A stretch of 64,000 bases of DNA, taken from positions 32,115 to 96,114 of the forward strand of contig CACERG010000004.1 in assembly GCA_902561795.1 (NCBI GenBank). Direction: 5' to 3'. The DNA comes from an uncultured Bacteroidota bacterium. Its GTDB lineage: Bacteria; Bacteroidota; Bacteroidia; Flavobacteriales; Flavobacteriaceae. Under the pieces are notes generated by a model. That model worked only from the letters and a program-made list of their open reading frames with translations. It had not been told where the DNA came from and did not search any database. A program made the translations under genes and the position numbers. Positions within the stretch are counted from its first letter, which is position 1. Every line of letters starts with the position of its first letter. Below, one piece after another: positions 53,848-63,390 of the stretch.

Positions 53848-54432
53848 TTAAGTTGAATAAAAATTATTCTCTTTTATATACTCCCAACTTCTAGTTGGAA
53901 TTTTAGCACTAACATCGTCGCCTTCACGAATTTTTTTTCTTATTTCAGAGGAGCTAATCATTAAATCTGGAGCTTTGGGCCAAAAAATTTTTGAATGCTT
54001 TAAAAACTTTTTTGGAATTGACTCATTGCTTATCCTTGGATAAATCAATAATTCAAATTCATCTAAAATTTTATCGTAATTTTTCCACTTATCAAAAGAA
54101 ATAAGATTATCAGCTCCCAGTATGAGTTTAAATACTTTTTCAGGATATTGTTTTTTTAATTTTGTGAGAGTTGTGTATGTATAATTTGGTTTAGGCAGTT
54201 TAAATTCAATCGTATTCACTTCAAATTTTGGGTGAGATACCAAAGCCTGAGATACTATTTTTAAACGTTCAGTTTCATCTAATAGATCAGTTGTTTTTTT
54301 CCATGGATTTTGAGGTGTAATCATAAACCAAATTAAATCTAGGTCAGCTTTTTTAAGAAAAAAAGAAGCTAGTTTTAAATGGTCATTATGTATTGGATTA
54401 AAGCTGCCAAAAAATAAACCAATTCTCTTCAT
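53848..54432 (-). CDS. nadD: Nicotinate-nucleotide adenylyltransferase
   Basis: 194 residues. GLFFGSFNPIHNDH near the N-terminus and ISSSEIRKKIREGDD near the C-terminus are the nucleotidyltransferase motifs (GxFxPxHxGH and SSTxIR). The usual Gly of HxGH is Asp here (HNDH), a mild deviation. It makes deamido-NAD from nicotinate mononucleotide. Third in the order yicC-gmk-nadD, standard in Bacteroidota. Confidence 0.93.
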   Translation of the reverse strand: MKRIGLFFGSFNPIHNDHLKLASFFLKKADLDLIWFMITPQNPWKKTTDLLDETERLKIVSQALVSHPKFEVNTIEFKLPKPNYTYTTLTKLKKQYPEKVFKLILGADNLISFDKWKNYDKILDEFELLIYPRISNESIPKKFLKHSKIFWPKAPDLMISSSEIRKKIREGDDVSAKIPTRSWEYIKENNFYST

Positions 54433-54453
54433 TTAAAAAATTTATTATTATGA

Positions 54454-55023
54454 CTAAGATTTTATGAATTCATTTACGATTTCTATTAATTTAATTTTCG
54501 TTTCTATAAAATCATCATTCATAACTACCACATCAAATTTTTTTGAAAAGGACAATTCTTCCTTTGATTTATTAAGCCGATGTTTGATTTTTTCTTCACT
54601 TTCTGTACCCCGATTTCTTAGCCTTATTTCTAACTCTTTAATTGAGGGTGGCATAATAAAAACAGATAAAGTATTTTCTGGATATTGGTTTTTTATTTTA
54701 ATACCACCATAGACATCAATATCAAAAAGCACATGTTTTCCTGATTCCCAAATTCTTTTAATCTCATTTTTTAATGTTCCATAGAAGGCTCCTTTATAAA
54801 CCTCTTCATACTCTAAAAAGGCATTTTCATTGATTTTTTCAACAAACTCTTCATGACTCAAAAAGTAATAATCTAAACTATTTTTTTCTTTCCCTCTTGG
54901 AGCCCTAGAGGTTGCAGAAATTGAAAAACCAAGATTGAGTTTTTCCTTCAATAGCTCCTTAACAAGTGATGTTTTACCACTTCCTGAAGGAGCCGATAAG
55001 ACAACAAGTTTTCCTGAATCCAA
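54454..55023 (-). CDS. gmk: Guanylate kinase
   Basis: 189 residues. P-loop LSAPSGSGKTSL, GMP-binding SATSRAPRGKE and the YYFLSHEEFV stretch. It turns GMP into GDP for nucleic-acid and (p)ppGpp precursor supply. One base separates it from yicC upstream. Confidence 0.96.
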   Translation of the reverse strand: MDSGKLVVLSAPSGSGKTSLVKELLKEKLNLGFSISATSRAPRGKEKNSLDYYFLSHEEFVEKINENAFLEYEEVYKGAFYGTLKNEIKRIWESGKHVLFDIDVYGGIKIKNQYPENTLSVFIMPPSIKELEIRLRNRGTESEEKIKHRLNKSKEELSFSKKFDVVVMNDDFIETKIKLIEIVNEFIKS

Positions 55024-55024
55024 T

Positions 55025-55882
55025 CTATAAAATATTAAGGAGTTGCTCTTTAATTTTCTCTAATTCATCTTTCATTTGAACAACAATTTTTTGGAGATGG
55101 GCATCATTAGCTTTTGAGCCTATGGTATTTATCTCTCTACCCATCTCTTGAGCAATAAAGCCAAGTTTTTTCCCATTAGGAGAATTTTCATTTATAACCT
55201 CCTGAAAATATTTGATATGATTTAATAAGCGTACCTTTTCCTCTGTTATATCAAATTTCTCAAGGTAGAATATCATTTCTTGCTCAAATCGATTAGCATC
55301 AATTTCAATCTTGAGACTTTGTATTGAAGTCAAAAGCTTTTCTCTCATTTTTTCAATCCGTTTAGGCTCTAATTCAACAACATTTTTCAAATGTGAATCA
55401 ATTAAATTTAATCTTAATTCGATGTCTTTTCCCATTTCAATACCCTCATTTTTCTGAAAATCCTTTATATCACTGATCAAGATATCTAGATTAGATAAAA
55501 GAATCTTTTTTTCCTCCTCACTTAGAGCCTCTTTTTCCGACGAGAAAGCTTCAGGTAAACGCATCGCTATCGATAACCGCTCACTTTCGGTAGAAGATCC
55601 AATTTCTTCTAATTGTTTCATGTAAGCTTTAACTATTTTATTGTTAATCGAAGTAGGTGCCAAATCTCCGGAAAATTCAACATGGATATTTAAATCAATT
55701 TTACCCCTTTGCATTTTATTTGCTAGTTTTTTTCGAATCTCAGGGTCTAGAGGTCTTAAGTAGTTAGGAGTTCTAATTGTAATATCTGTATTCTTACTAT
55801 TTAAAGAGCGTATTTCAATACTAATGTACTTGTCCTCGTATTGGAATTCCTTTTTTCCAAAACCTGTCATGGATAGTATCAT
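55025..55882 (-). CDS. yicC: YicC family endoribonuclease-like protein
   Basis: 285 residues: MILSMTGFGKKEFQYEDKYI start and the C-terminal EMGREINTIGSKANDAHLQ (DUF1732) are the family marks. E. coli YicC is an RNase that acts on small RNAs; this role is carried over by homology only. Sits before gmk as in most Bacteroidota. Confidence 0.93.
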   Translation of the reverse strand: MILSMTGFGKKEFQYEDKYISIEIRSLNSKNTDITIRTPNYLRPLDPEIRKKLANKMQRGKIDLNIHVEFSGDLAPTSINNKIVKAYMKQLEEIGSSTESERLSIAMRLPEAFSSEKEALSEEEKKILLSNLDILISDIKDFQKNEGIEMGKDIELRLNLIDSHLKNVVELEPKRIEKMREKLLTSIQSLKIEIDANRFEQEMIFYLEKFDITEEKVRLLNHIKYFQEVINENSPNGKKLGFIAQEMGREINTIGSKANDAHLQKIVVQMKDELEKIKEQLLNIL

Positions 55883-55894
55883 ATGTTTATTTGA

Positions 55895-56623
55895 TTATAG
55901 TCTTCGAATCTTAATGTTTCTAAACGATACTTTATTTCCATGATCCTGTAAACTTATTTTTCCGGATTTTAGTCTAGCAAATCTTTTGTACTCACATTTG
56001 TCACTAAATTTTGATTTTGCTATTAGAGATTCCCATTTTTCTCCGCTTATTGGAAATTCATGGATTTTTGTTCCATTAAGGACCACGCTACCTTGATTTT
56101 TATTGTGATCTATTGTTAATAAAAAATGATTCCACTGACCAGCAGGGTTACAAACGTCTTTGGTAGGTTCCACAAGATCATAAACTGCACCAGCTTGGTG
56201 GAATTTCAGTTTTTCTTTAGCATCGGGATGTTTTTCATTGTCAATAATTTGAATTTCTGGGGCCGTTAAATAAGGATTACTGATACTTCCACCCTCCTGT
56301 ACTCCCCAAAAAATTCCACTATTTCCTCCTTCTGAAATATTCCACTCTATCGAAAGTTGGAAACTTTTGAAAATTTTATCTGTTACTAGGTCATGGACAT
56401 AGTCTCCTCTTTGTATTAAGTCTGGATCAAAAGTAAGCACTCCTTTTTTCACCTTCCATATAGGCTTTACACCCTTAAGATTATATCTATGCCATCCATT
56501 TAATGTTTTACCATCAAAAAGAGATTCCCAACCCTCATCATTTTTTTGAATTAAATTATTAGTTGCTTTTTCATTACTCAAAAACAAAAAAATTATTAGT
56601 AGAAGAAGAATAGAATTTTTCAT
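55895..56623 (-). CDS. Exported DUF1080 protein (3-keto-disaccharide hydrolase type)
   Basis: 242 residues with an N-terminal signal (hydrophobic 3-17). The concanavalin-like DUF1080 fold is shown by GWESLFDGKTLNGWHRYN, NSGIFWGVQEG, APEIQIIDNEKHP, AGQWNHFLLTIDHN and GNKVSFRNIKIRRL. Some characterised DUF1080 enzymes cleave 3-keto-glycosides made by FAD dehydrogenases. It is the last gene of the minus-strand sugar operon, consistent with that role outside or in the periplasm. Confidence 0.85.
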   Translation of the reverse strand: MKNSILLLLIIFLFLSNEKATNNLIQKNDEGWESLFDGKTLNGWHRYNLKGVKPIWKVKKGVLTFDPDLIQRGDYVHDLVTDKIFKSFQLSIEWNISEGGNSGIFWGVQEGGSISNPYLTAPEIQIIDNEKHPDAKEKLKFHQAGAVYDLVEPTKDVCNPAGQWNHFLLTIDHNKNQGSVVLNGTKIHEFPISGEKWESLIAKSKFSDKCEYKRFARLKSGKISLQDHGNKVSFRNIKIRRL

Positions 56624-56628
56624 AGTCT

Positions 56629-57681
56629 TTATATGTTTAAAATATTTTTTAATAATTGCTCATCGATTTTACCTCCTGCAAAGTCATCAAAAGTTTTTTG
56701 AGTGGCTTCAATTATATGACTTTTAATAAATGGAGCACCCTCTCTAGCGCCTTGTTCAGGGCTTTTTATACAGCATTCCCATTCCATTACCGCCCATACA
56801 TCACAGCCATATTCAGTAAGTTTAGTAAATATTGTTTTAAAGTCAATTTGACCATCCCCAGGAGAACGATATCTTCCAGCCCGGTCAATCCAATCACCGT
56901 AACCACCAAACGCCCCTTTTTTGCCCGTTGGTTTAAATTCAGAATCCTTTACATGAAATGATTTAATAAAATCGTGGTAGTGATCAATATACTCTATATA
57001 ATCAAGCTGTTGCAAAACAAAATGACTTGGATCATATAAAATGTTTACTCTCTTGTGGTTGTTTGTTGCTTGAAGAAAGCGCTCAAATGTTACACCATCA
57101 TGAAGGTCCTCACCAGGATGAATTTCATAACACACGTCAACTCCATTTTCATCATATATATCCAAAATAGGCATCCATCTTTTTGCTAGTTCACTAAATC
57201 CAAGTTCTACCAGACCCTCAGGCCTTTGAGGCCATGGATGCCATGTATGCCAAAGTAAAGCCCCTGAAAAAGTTGCATGTGTTTTAAGGCCCAAATGATT
57301 ACTAGCTTTTGCAGCTTTTTTCATTATCTCCACAGCCCAATCTGTCCTCGCCCTAGGATTATTTTTGACAGCGTCAGGGGCAAAGTTATCAAACATCAAA
57401 TCGTATGCCGGGTGAACAGCGACTAATTGACCTTGAAGATGAGTTGAAAGTTCAGTGATTTCTAATCCAAAAGAATTTATTTTCCCTTTAAGCTCATCAC
57501 AATACGTTTTACTCTCAGCTGCTTTATCTAAATCAATTAAGAATGATTCCCATGTAGGGATTTGGATTCCTTTATACCCTAAATCAGATGCCCACTTACA
57601 CATTCCTTCTAATGTGTTAAAAGGAGCCTTATTGTCAACAAATTGAGCAAGAAAGATTCCAGGTCCTTTTACTGTTTTCAT
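56629..57681 (-). CDS. Sugar phosphate isomerase/epimerase family protein (cytoplasmic)
   Basis: 350 residues from ATG 57681, chosen because it overlaps the oxidoreductase stop as ATGA and gives MKTVKGPGIFLAQF, the usual start; ATG 57702 adds seven residues. AP-endonuclease-2-like TIM barrel with metal ligands in CYEIHPGEDLHDG, NILYDPSHFVLQQ and SFHVKDSEFK plus WAVMEWECC. No signal peptide, so it acts in the cytoplasm, presumably on the keto-sugar products. The exact reaction is not known. Confidence 0.85.
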   Translation of the reverse strand: MKTVKGPGIFLAQFVDNKAPFNTLEGMCKWASDLGYKGIQIPTWESFLIDLDKAAESKTYCDELKGKINSFGLEITELSTHLQGQLVAVHPAYDLMFDNFAPDAVKNNPRARTDWAVEIMKKAAKASNHLGLKTHATFSGALLWHTWHPWPQRPEGLVELGFSELAKRWMPILDIYDENGVDVCYEIHPGEDLHDGVTFERFLQATNNHKRVNILYDPSHFVLQQLDYIEYIDHYHDFIKSFHVKDSEFKPTGKKGAFGGYGDWIDRAGRYRSPGDGQIDFKTIFTKLTEYGCDVWAVMEWECCIKSPEQGAREGAPFIKSHIIEATQKTFDDFAGGKIDEQLLKNILNI

Positions 57682-58817
57682 TTCCTTTCCAAGCTTAGCC
57701 ATATATTTCCATTTTTATGTGATTCAACAACTTTTTCAATAAATAACATACCCCTTACTCCATCGTTCATTGTAGGATATTCTCCATCAAATGCAGTTTC
57801 ATCCCTCAGCGCTTTGGCAACACCTTTATAGATATTACCCATAGCGTCAAATATACCTTCAGGATGTCCGCCGGGTAGTTTTGTTCCATCAGCTGCAACT
57901 TCAGAAACATATGCGTGTCCTGGCTTAATAATTCTTTTAGGCTCATCGTCAGTGATATGATAAAGTATGTTTGGATTTTCTTGCTCCCATTTGAAGGCTC
58001 CCTTCTTACCATAAACAGCTACAGTTAGTCCATTTTCTTCTCCTGTAGCAATTTGACTTGCTCGAATAACTCCCTTTACATTTTCAGAAAAACGAATAAG
58101 AATAGTACCGTCAAGATCCAATTCATTATCATCATATAACATGTTGAGATCTGAAAGTACATATTTTACCTCCATTCCTGTTAGATATTCAGTCATCTGA
58201 AATGCATGAGTTCCAATATCACCAATACATGAGCTAATACCTGCTTTTTTGGGATCCAGACGCCAAACTGTTTTTCGAATTTCAGGGTCATGAATGACTG
58301 GATTTATCCATCCTTGATAATATTGCACATCTGTTTTTTGAATCTCCCCTAGGGCACCTGAGGCTATCAAATGTTTCATGTGCCGTACCATAGGATAACC
58401 AGTGTAGGTATAAGTAACAGCAAAAATAGCGTTATGTTTTTTTTGGAGTGTTTCTAATTCAATTGCTTCTTTATATGATGTAGTTAAAGGTTTTTCACAG
58501 ATAACGTGAAAACCATTCTCCAAAAGTTTTTTTGCCATTGGGAAGTGTAAAAAATTTGGGGTAAGAACAGAAACTACCTCAATACGTTCCTCGCTAGATT
58601 TTTTAATTTCTTCCTCTATAAAAGTATCAAAGTCAATGTAGACCCTATCTGTATCGACTCCAATCTTATCAGCAAATTTCAAATTTTCTTCATAATTAGG
58701 ATTAAAAACTCCTCCGACTATTTGATAGCGATCATACATATTCGAGGCAACACGGTGTAGTATACCTATTAAGGAGTCACCACCGCCACCTAATATTCCA
58801 AGTTTAATTTTATTCAT
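57678..58817 (-). CDS. Gfo/Idh/MocA family oxidoreductase
   Basis: 379 residues. NAD-binding GILGGGGDSLIGILHRVAS start, the catalytic-loop CEKPLTTSYKEAIEL, and SCIGDIGTHAFQMTEYLTG in the C-terminal domain. The family oxidises or reduces sugars at one position with NAD(P). Overlaps the MFS gene by 4 bases and the isomerase by 4. Proteins of this branch sit beside DUF1080 and isomerase genes in 3-keto-glycoside loci, where they reduce 3-keto-sugars; here that is inferred. Confidence 0.88.
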   Translation of the reverse strand: MNKIKLGILGGGGDSLIGILHRVASNMYDRYQIVGGVFNPNYEENLKFADKIGVDTDRVYIDFDTFIEEEIKKSSEERIEVVSVLTPNFLHFPMAKKLLENGFHVICEKPLTTSYKEAIELETLQKKHNAIFAVTYTYTGYPMVRHMKHLIASGALGEIQKTDVQYYQGWINPVIHDPEIRKTVWRLDPKKAGISSCIGDIGTHAFQMTEYLTGMEVKYVLSDLNMLYDDNELDLDGTILIRFSENVKGVIRASQIATGEENGLTVAVYGKKGAFKWEQENPNILYHITDDEPKRIIKPGHAYVSEVAADGTKLPGGHPEGIFDAMGNIYKGVAKALRDETAFDGEYPTMNDGVRGMLFIEKVVESHKNGNIWLSLERK

Positions 58818-60025
58818 ACTGTTTTGATTTTAATAGTTTCATTCTTAAAAAAGATTAAAAATAAAGTTAAAACAACAAATGAAAAAATAGCAGGTTGAAC
58901 CCATATATTCTTCCATAAATGACCTGAATCAGTAACATATTGGTCGGTTAACCATCCTGCAAATCGGAATCCAATCAGCATTCCAACACCATAAGTCGCC
59001 AAAGTTATTAACCCTTGGGCAGTACTTTTGAATTTTTCACCAGCTTTAAAGTCAGTATATATTTGGCCTGAAACAAAAAAGAAATCGTAGCAGACACCAT
59101 GAAGAATGATTCCAAAAATCAACATCCATACTTGAGTGCCTACATTTCCATATGCAAATAAAATATAGCGTATTCCCCAAGCCAAAATACCGACAATAAG
59201 GGCATTTTTAATTCCATATCTTTTAATAAAAATAGGCAGCAAAAGTAAAAATAACACTTCTGATATTTGGCCTAAAATCATTTTTGAAGCAGCCGCTTTC
59301 ATTCCTAGCTCATTTAAAAATTGATTAGCATGTTGATAATAAAATGCTAATGGGACACAAATTAGGATTGATGCGATAAAGAAAAATAGGAAACCTCTAT
59401 CTTTTAACATAGACAATGCGTCAATACCCATTATTTCTCGGAAAGATAACTTTTTATTAGAAGCTAACTTTGGAGGAGTATTAGGAAGCATAAAACAATA
59501 AATCCCAAGTATTGCAGAAGCACCAGAGGACATGTAAAAAGAATATTTTAATGTCTGCATTCCTTCCCACGCAAAAAAACCAATTACTAATCCTGCGACT
59601 ATCCAACCTACACTTCCCAACACTCTGATTGATGCAAATTGTTTAGAGGGGTCTTCCATTTGGTGAAATGCTACAGAATTTGACAAAGCTAGTGTAGGCA
59701 TATATAAAAGCATGTAAATAAAAATGTATGGATAAAAATTTGAAAAACTAGCGGAGTTACTTGCCATGTATAATAATGACGCACCTATAATGTGAAGAAT
59801 GCCCAAGATTTTTTGGGCTTCAAAATAACGATCAGCAATTAATCCTACTACAAAAGGAGCAATTATAGCACCTATAGACTGCGTCTCATAGGCTAGTGCA
59901 AGCTGACCCCCAGAAGCATTAAATTCTTGAGAAAGAAATGTTCCCATTGTAACAAACCATCCTCCCCAAATAAAAAACTCAAGGAAAAAAAGGAATGAAA
60001 GTTGGAAACGTCTAAAAGGGGTCAT
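58814..60025 (-). CDS. MFS transporter, nucleoside/sugar permease-like (NupG type)
   Basis: 403 residues, 12 predicted membrane helices. The start FRRFQLSFLFFLEFFIWGGW and GLIADRYFEAQKILG match the nucleoside:proton symporter family (NupG). In Bacteroidota such proteins often lie in sugar-processing operons and may carry a (keto-)sugar instead. ATGA overlap with the next gene indicates coupled translation. Confidence 0.82.
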   Translation of the reverse strand: MTPFRRFQLSFLFFLEFFIWGGWFVTMGTFLSQEFNASGGQLALAYETQSIGAIIAPFVVGLIADRYFEAQKILGILHIIGASLLYMASNSASFSNFYPYIFIYMLLYMPTLALSNSVAFHQMEDPSKQFASIRVLGSVGWIVAGLVIGFFAWEGMQTLKYSFYMSSGASAILGIYCFMLPNTPPKLASNKKLSFREIMGIDALSMLKDRGFLFFFIASILICVPLAFYYQHANQFLNELGMKAAASKMILGQISEVLFLLLLPIFIKRYGIKNALIVGILAWGIRYILFAYGNVGTQVWMLIFGIILHGVCYDFFFVSGQIYTDFKAGEKFKSTAQGLITLATYGVGMLIGFRFAGWLTDQYVTDSGHLWKNIWVQPAIFSFVVLTLFLIFFKNETIKIKTV

Positions 60026-60027
60026 CT

Positions 60028-60987
60028 TTAAATTTTAGAAGCTACTTTTTCAAGTAATTTTTTCGTTGCAATTATACCGTCTATTTCAGAAAGTTTTTCA
60101 CCTTCATATTCTACTCCAATATATCCAGAATATCCAGCATCTTTTGCAATGGATAATAATTTATAGTAGTTCAAGGTGGTCTCATCTCCATTAGAATCAA
60201 ACTCATAAGATTTTGCACTCAGACCAAATGCTCTGGGCAGCATCTCAGAGACTCCTAAATACGGATCATAAGGGTCTTCACAATTATTGTCTTTAAGTGA
60301 TCCATATCCCTCACTCATACAAAAGTTACCAAAGTCTGGTAAAGTGCCGCAATTTTCCAAGTTTACTTGGTTTATAACTTTCATGAGAAGACTTGCATTT
60401 GAAGATAATCCGCCGTGATTTTCTACAATCACATTAATGTTCAGAGGCTTAGCATATTCTCCCAAGGCGTTAAGACTTTCTATCGAATATTTTATCCAAC
60501 TTTCTATTTCTTTTTCCCCTTTTAAGTTTATTCTAATTGCTGAACAATTCATTTTACTAGCAGCATCTATCCATAATTTATGATTTTCAACAGCTTGCAT
60601 TCTTTCTTCAGAGTTTGAGCTTGCTAAATCCCCCTCGCCGTCAATCATAATAAGCACATTTTTCAAATTGTACTTAGCAGCTAGATCATTATTCTTTGAC
60701 ACAAATTCTTTTATTGCAAAAGATTTGTCTTCACTTTCTGTAACATCTGAATAAAGATCATTTACATATTCTAGTCCTTCAAAACCTAAATCATGTGCGA
60801 TTTTTGCAAACTCATATGGAGATACTCCATCTTCACGAATAGAATTGTGTATTGACCATTGAGCTAATGAAGTCTTAAAAAAAACTTTCTGATTTGGGCT
60901 ACTAGTTTTATTTTCATTTTTGCATGACAAAAAATTGAAAATCAAAAGAATCAATAAGGTGGCTTTGGTAAAAATATTTGGTTTCAT
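60028..60987 (-). CDS. Exported sugar isomerase/epimerase-like lipoprotein
   Basis: 319 residues. A signal ending in the lipobox NFLSC (Cys22) makes it a lipoprotein, so this TIM-barrel protein acts outside the cytoplasm. Barrel motifs include FEGLEYVNDLY, NVIVENHGGLSSNA, LPDFGNF and YIGVEYEGEKLSE with likely metal ligands. An isomerase/epimerase-like barrel in the envelope suggests glycoside or keto-sugar processing beside DUF1080. First gene of the minus-strand sugar operon. Confidence 0.82.
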   Translation of the reverse strand: MKPNIFTKATLLILLIFNFLSCKNENKTSSPNQKVFFKTSLAQWSIHNSIREDGVSPYEFAKIAHDLGFEGLEYVNDLYSDVTESEDKSFAIKEFVSKNNDLAAKYNLKNVLIMIDGEGDLASSNSEERMQAVENHKLWIDAASKMNCSAIRINLKGEKEIESWIKYSIESLNALGEYAKPLNINVIVENHGGLSSNASLLMKVINQVNLENCGTLPDFGNFCMSEGYGSLKDNNCEDPYDPYLGVSEMLPRAFGLSAKSYEFDSNGDETTLNYYKLLSIAKDAGYSGYIGVEYEGEKLSEIDGIIATKKLLEKVASKI

Positions 60988-61065
60988 ATACTTTGTTTGT
61001 TTTATTCATTATCGTAACACGTTCCTAAATTTATGTAATTTATGATGATCAATAAAGAAAATATA

Positions 61066-61073
61066 TATATTTG
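61066..61073 (+). promoter_or_regulatory. -7 promoter element for the GMC dehydrogenase operon
   Basis: TATATTTG (TAnnTTTG match) 32 bases before the GMC gene ATG, in the 118-base divergent gap. No clear -33 TTG. Confidence 0.45.
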
Positions 61074-61105
61074 AATAACTAGATAGTTGAGCGAATTGAT
61101 TTTTT

Positions 61106-62797
61106 ATGGAAACCGAATTTGATGCCATTGTTATAGGAACCGGTATAAGTGGTGGTTGGGCAGCCAAAGAACTTTGTGAAAAAGGATTGAAAACCTTAGT
61201 ATTGGAGCGTGGAAGGATGATAAAACACATCGAAGATTACACCACAATGAATGACGATCCTTGGGATTACAAAAATGGGGACGTCATCACCCAAGAAATT
61301 AAAAGGGTACAACCAAAACAGAGCAGAACAGATTATGTAAACAGTGAATCTACAAAACATTTTTTTGTAAACGATCTAGAACATCCATACAAGGAAGAAA
61401 AGCCATTTAATTGGATAAGAGGGTATCACGTGGGTGGAAGGTCCCTTCTATGGGCTAGGCATACTTATCGATTAACAGATTTTGATTTTAATGCTAATTT
61501 AAAAGAAGGCATAGCAATTGATTGGCCCATTAGATATAAAGATATTGCACCTTGGTATGATTATGTTGAGCGATATATCGGTGTTAGTGGGAAAAATGAA
61601 AACCTCCCCCACTTTCCAAATGGGATATATTTAAAGCCTATGGAACTTAATTGTGCAGAAGAAGTTCTCCAAAAAAAAGTCAATAATTCATTTGATGACA
61701 GAATAGTCTCTAATGCAAGGATTGCTCACATTACTGAAGGTACAAAACCTGGCTTGGGAAGAGTTAGTTGCCAGTACAGAAATAGATGCAGAAGGGGTTG
61801 TCCATATGGAGCCTATTTTAGCAGTAACTCTTCAACCCTTCCAGCAGCAGAGCTTACTGGTAATATGACACTTAAGCCTAACTCTCTAGTTCATGAAATT
61901 ATTTATGACAAAAATCTTAGAAAAGCAACTGGAGTCCGTGTAATCGATTCTAATACAAAAGAAGTTTTCGATTACAAGGCAAAAGTAATTTTTCTTTGTG
62001 CATCTACAGTTGGTTCGACATCAATATTAATGCAGTCAATATCTGAACGCTTTCCAAATGGGATGGGAAATGATTCTGGGGAATTAGGGCATAATCTTAT
62101 GGATCACCATTTTCAAGTGGGAGCAGATGCAATAATAGAGGGGATTGAAGAAAAATATTATATAGGAAGAAAACCAGCTGGATTTTATATTCCACGATTT
62201 AGAAATGTAGGGGGGGACACAAATCAAAAAAACTATACTCGTGGATATGGTTATCAGGGAGATGCAAGCAGAGGAGGAGTATCCAAGAATGCTTTAGAAC
62301 TCGGATATGGGTCGGACTTTAAAAGATCAATTACAAAACCAGGTGATTGGAGTATTGGAATGCAAGCATTTGGTGAAATTTTACCATATCATGAAAATAA
62401 AATGTATCTGGATCAGGATGATAAAGACAGTTGGGGATTACCAAAGGTAGTATTTGATGCAGAGATAAAAGAAAATGAGCTCAATATGAGAAAAGACATG
62501 ATGCAACAAGCTATTGAAATGTTTGAAGCAGCTGGAGCAAAAGAAATAGTACCATATGATAAAAAATATATTTTTGGGAATGGTATTCATGAAATGGGGA
62601 CAGCTAGGATGGGAGACAACCCTAAAAATTCTGTTTTAAATAAACATAATCAAATTCATGCAGTAAAAAATGTTTATGTAACAGATGGATCATGTATGAC
62701 CTCTTCTGGAAATGCAAATCCTTCACTAACATATATGGCCCTCACAGCAAGGGCTGTAAAACACGCAATTCAAGAGTTAAATAAGAAAAATTTATAA
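61106..62797 (+). CDS. GMC family FAD-dependent sugar dehydrogenase, large subunit
   Basis: 563 residues. FAD motif IVIGTGISGGWAAKEL (GTGISGG at 11-17), a cysteine-rich QYRNRCRRGCPYGAYF stretch, and the C-terminal active site HEMGTARMG ... GSCMTSSGNANPSLTYMA with His and Asn. It resembles gluconate 2-dehydrogenase and glucoside 3-dehydrogenase FAD subunits. It has no signal peptide; export would rely on the Tat signal of the small subunit encoded 5 bases downstream. Electrons probably go to a periplasmic carrier. Confidence 0.88.
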   Translation: METEFDAIVIGTGISGGWAAKELCEKGLKTLVLERGRMIKHIEDYTTMNDDPWDYKNGDVITQEIKRVQPKQSRTDYVNSESTKHFFVNDLEHPYKEEKPFNWIRGYHVGGRSLLWARHTYRLTDFDFNANLKEGIAIDWPIRYKDIAPWYDYVERYIGVSGKNENLPHFPNGIYLKPMELNCAEEVLQKKVNNSFDDRIVSNARIAHITEGTKPGLGRVSCQYRNRCRRGCPYGAYFSSNSSTLPAAELTGNMTLKPNSLVHEIIYDKNLRKATGVRVIDSNTKEVFDYKAKVIFLCASTVGSTSILMQSISERFPNGMGNDSGELGHNLMDHHFQVGADAIIEGIEEKYYIGRKPAGFYIPRFRNVGGDTNQKNYTRGYGYQGDASRGGVSKNALELGYGSDFKRSITKPGDWSIGMQAFGEILPYHENKMYLDQDDKDSWGLPKVVFDAEIKENELNMRKDMMQQAIEMFEAAGAKEIVPYDKKYIFGNGIHEMGTARMGDNPKNSVLNKHNQIHAVKNVYVTDGSCMTSSGNANPSLTYMALTARAVKHAIQELNKKNL

Positions 62798-62802
62798 ATT
62801 TA

Positions 62803-63387
62803 TTGGAAATGGATAGGAGAAAAGCTTTAGGGAACATTGGTAAAGGGATTGGGACTATAATAGTAACTCCTTCGATAGTTAGTATATTTCAAAGATGCCA
62901 ATCGTCTAAAACTTTCAACCCAACTTTTTTTAAATCAGAAGATTTTAATTTGATTTCTCGCCTTATGGAAATTATAATTCCAAAAACAGACATTCCTGGA
63001 GCTATAGAACTTAAACTACCAGAATTTGTAGATAATTATATTGATGCAGTATGGGACAAAAAGTCAAAAGAAAATATAAACAAGAGCCTTAAGCTTTTTA
63101 AGGATGTTGCTAAAACTAAATTTGGACAAAAACCAACAAGGGATTTAACATTTGATGAGTTAGATAAACTATTAGACAAATTTTTAAAAAGTAAAGATAT
63201 TAATAGTGATGAAGAAAAAATTGCTGCTAGTTTTACCACTGAGTTAAGGAATCTAACTATTAATGCGTTTCGGACCAATGAATATATTGGTGAAAATGTC
63301 CTTGCTTACCAACCAGTTCCAGGAAAAAATGTGGGTTGCGTCGATCTTGATGAAGCAACTGGAGGCAAAGCTTGGTCCCTTCAATAA
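62803..63387 (+). CDS. Gluconate 2-dehydrogenase subunit 3 family protein (Tat-exported)
   Basis: 194 residues. A twin-arginine signal is visible (MDRRKALGNIGKG at 3-15, then a hydrophobic run); ATG at 62803 or 62809 are both possible. The rest matches the small subunit that carries the FAD subunit through Tat and stabilises it (LMEIIIPKTDIPGA, FVDNYIDAVW, and a FGQKPTRDLTFDEL part). Its presence makes the complex periplasmic. Confidence 0.87.
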   Translation: MEMDRRKALGNIGKGIGTIIVTPSIVSIFQRCQSSKTFNPTFFKSEDFNLISRLMEIIIPKTDIPGAIELKLPEFVDNYIDAVWDKKSKENINKSLKLFKDVAKTKFGQKPTRDLTFDELDKLLDKFLKSKDINSDEEKIAASFTTELRNLTINAFRTNEYIGENVLAYQPVPGKNVGCVDLDEATGGKAWSLQ

Positions 63388-63390
63388 TTT

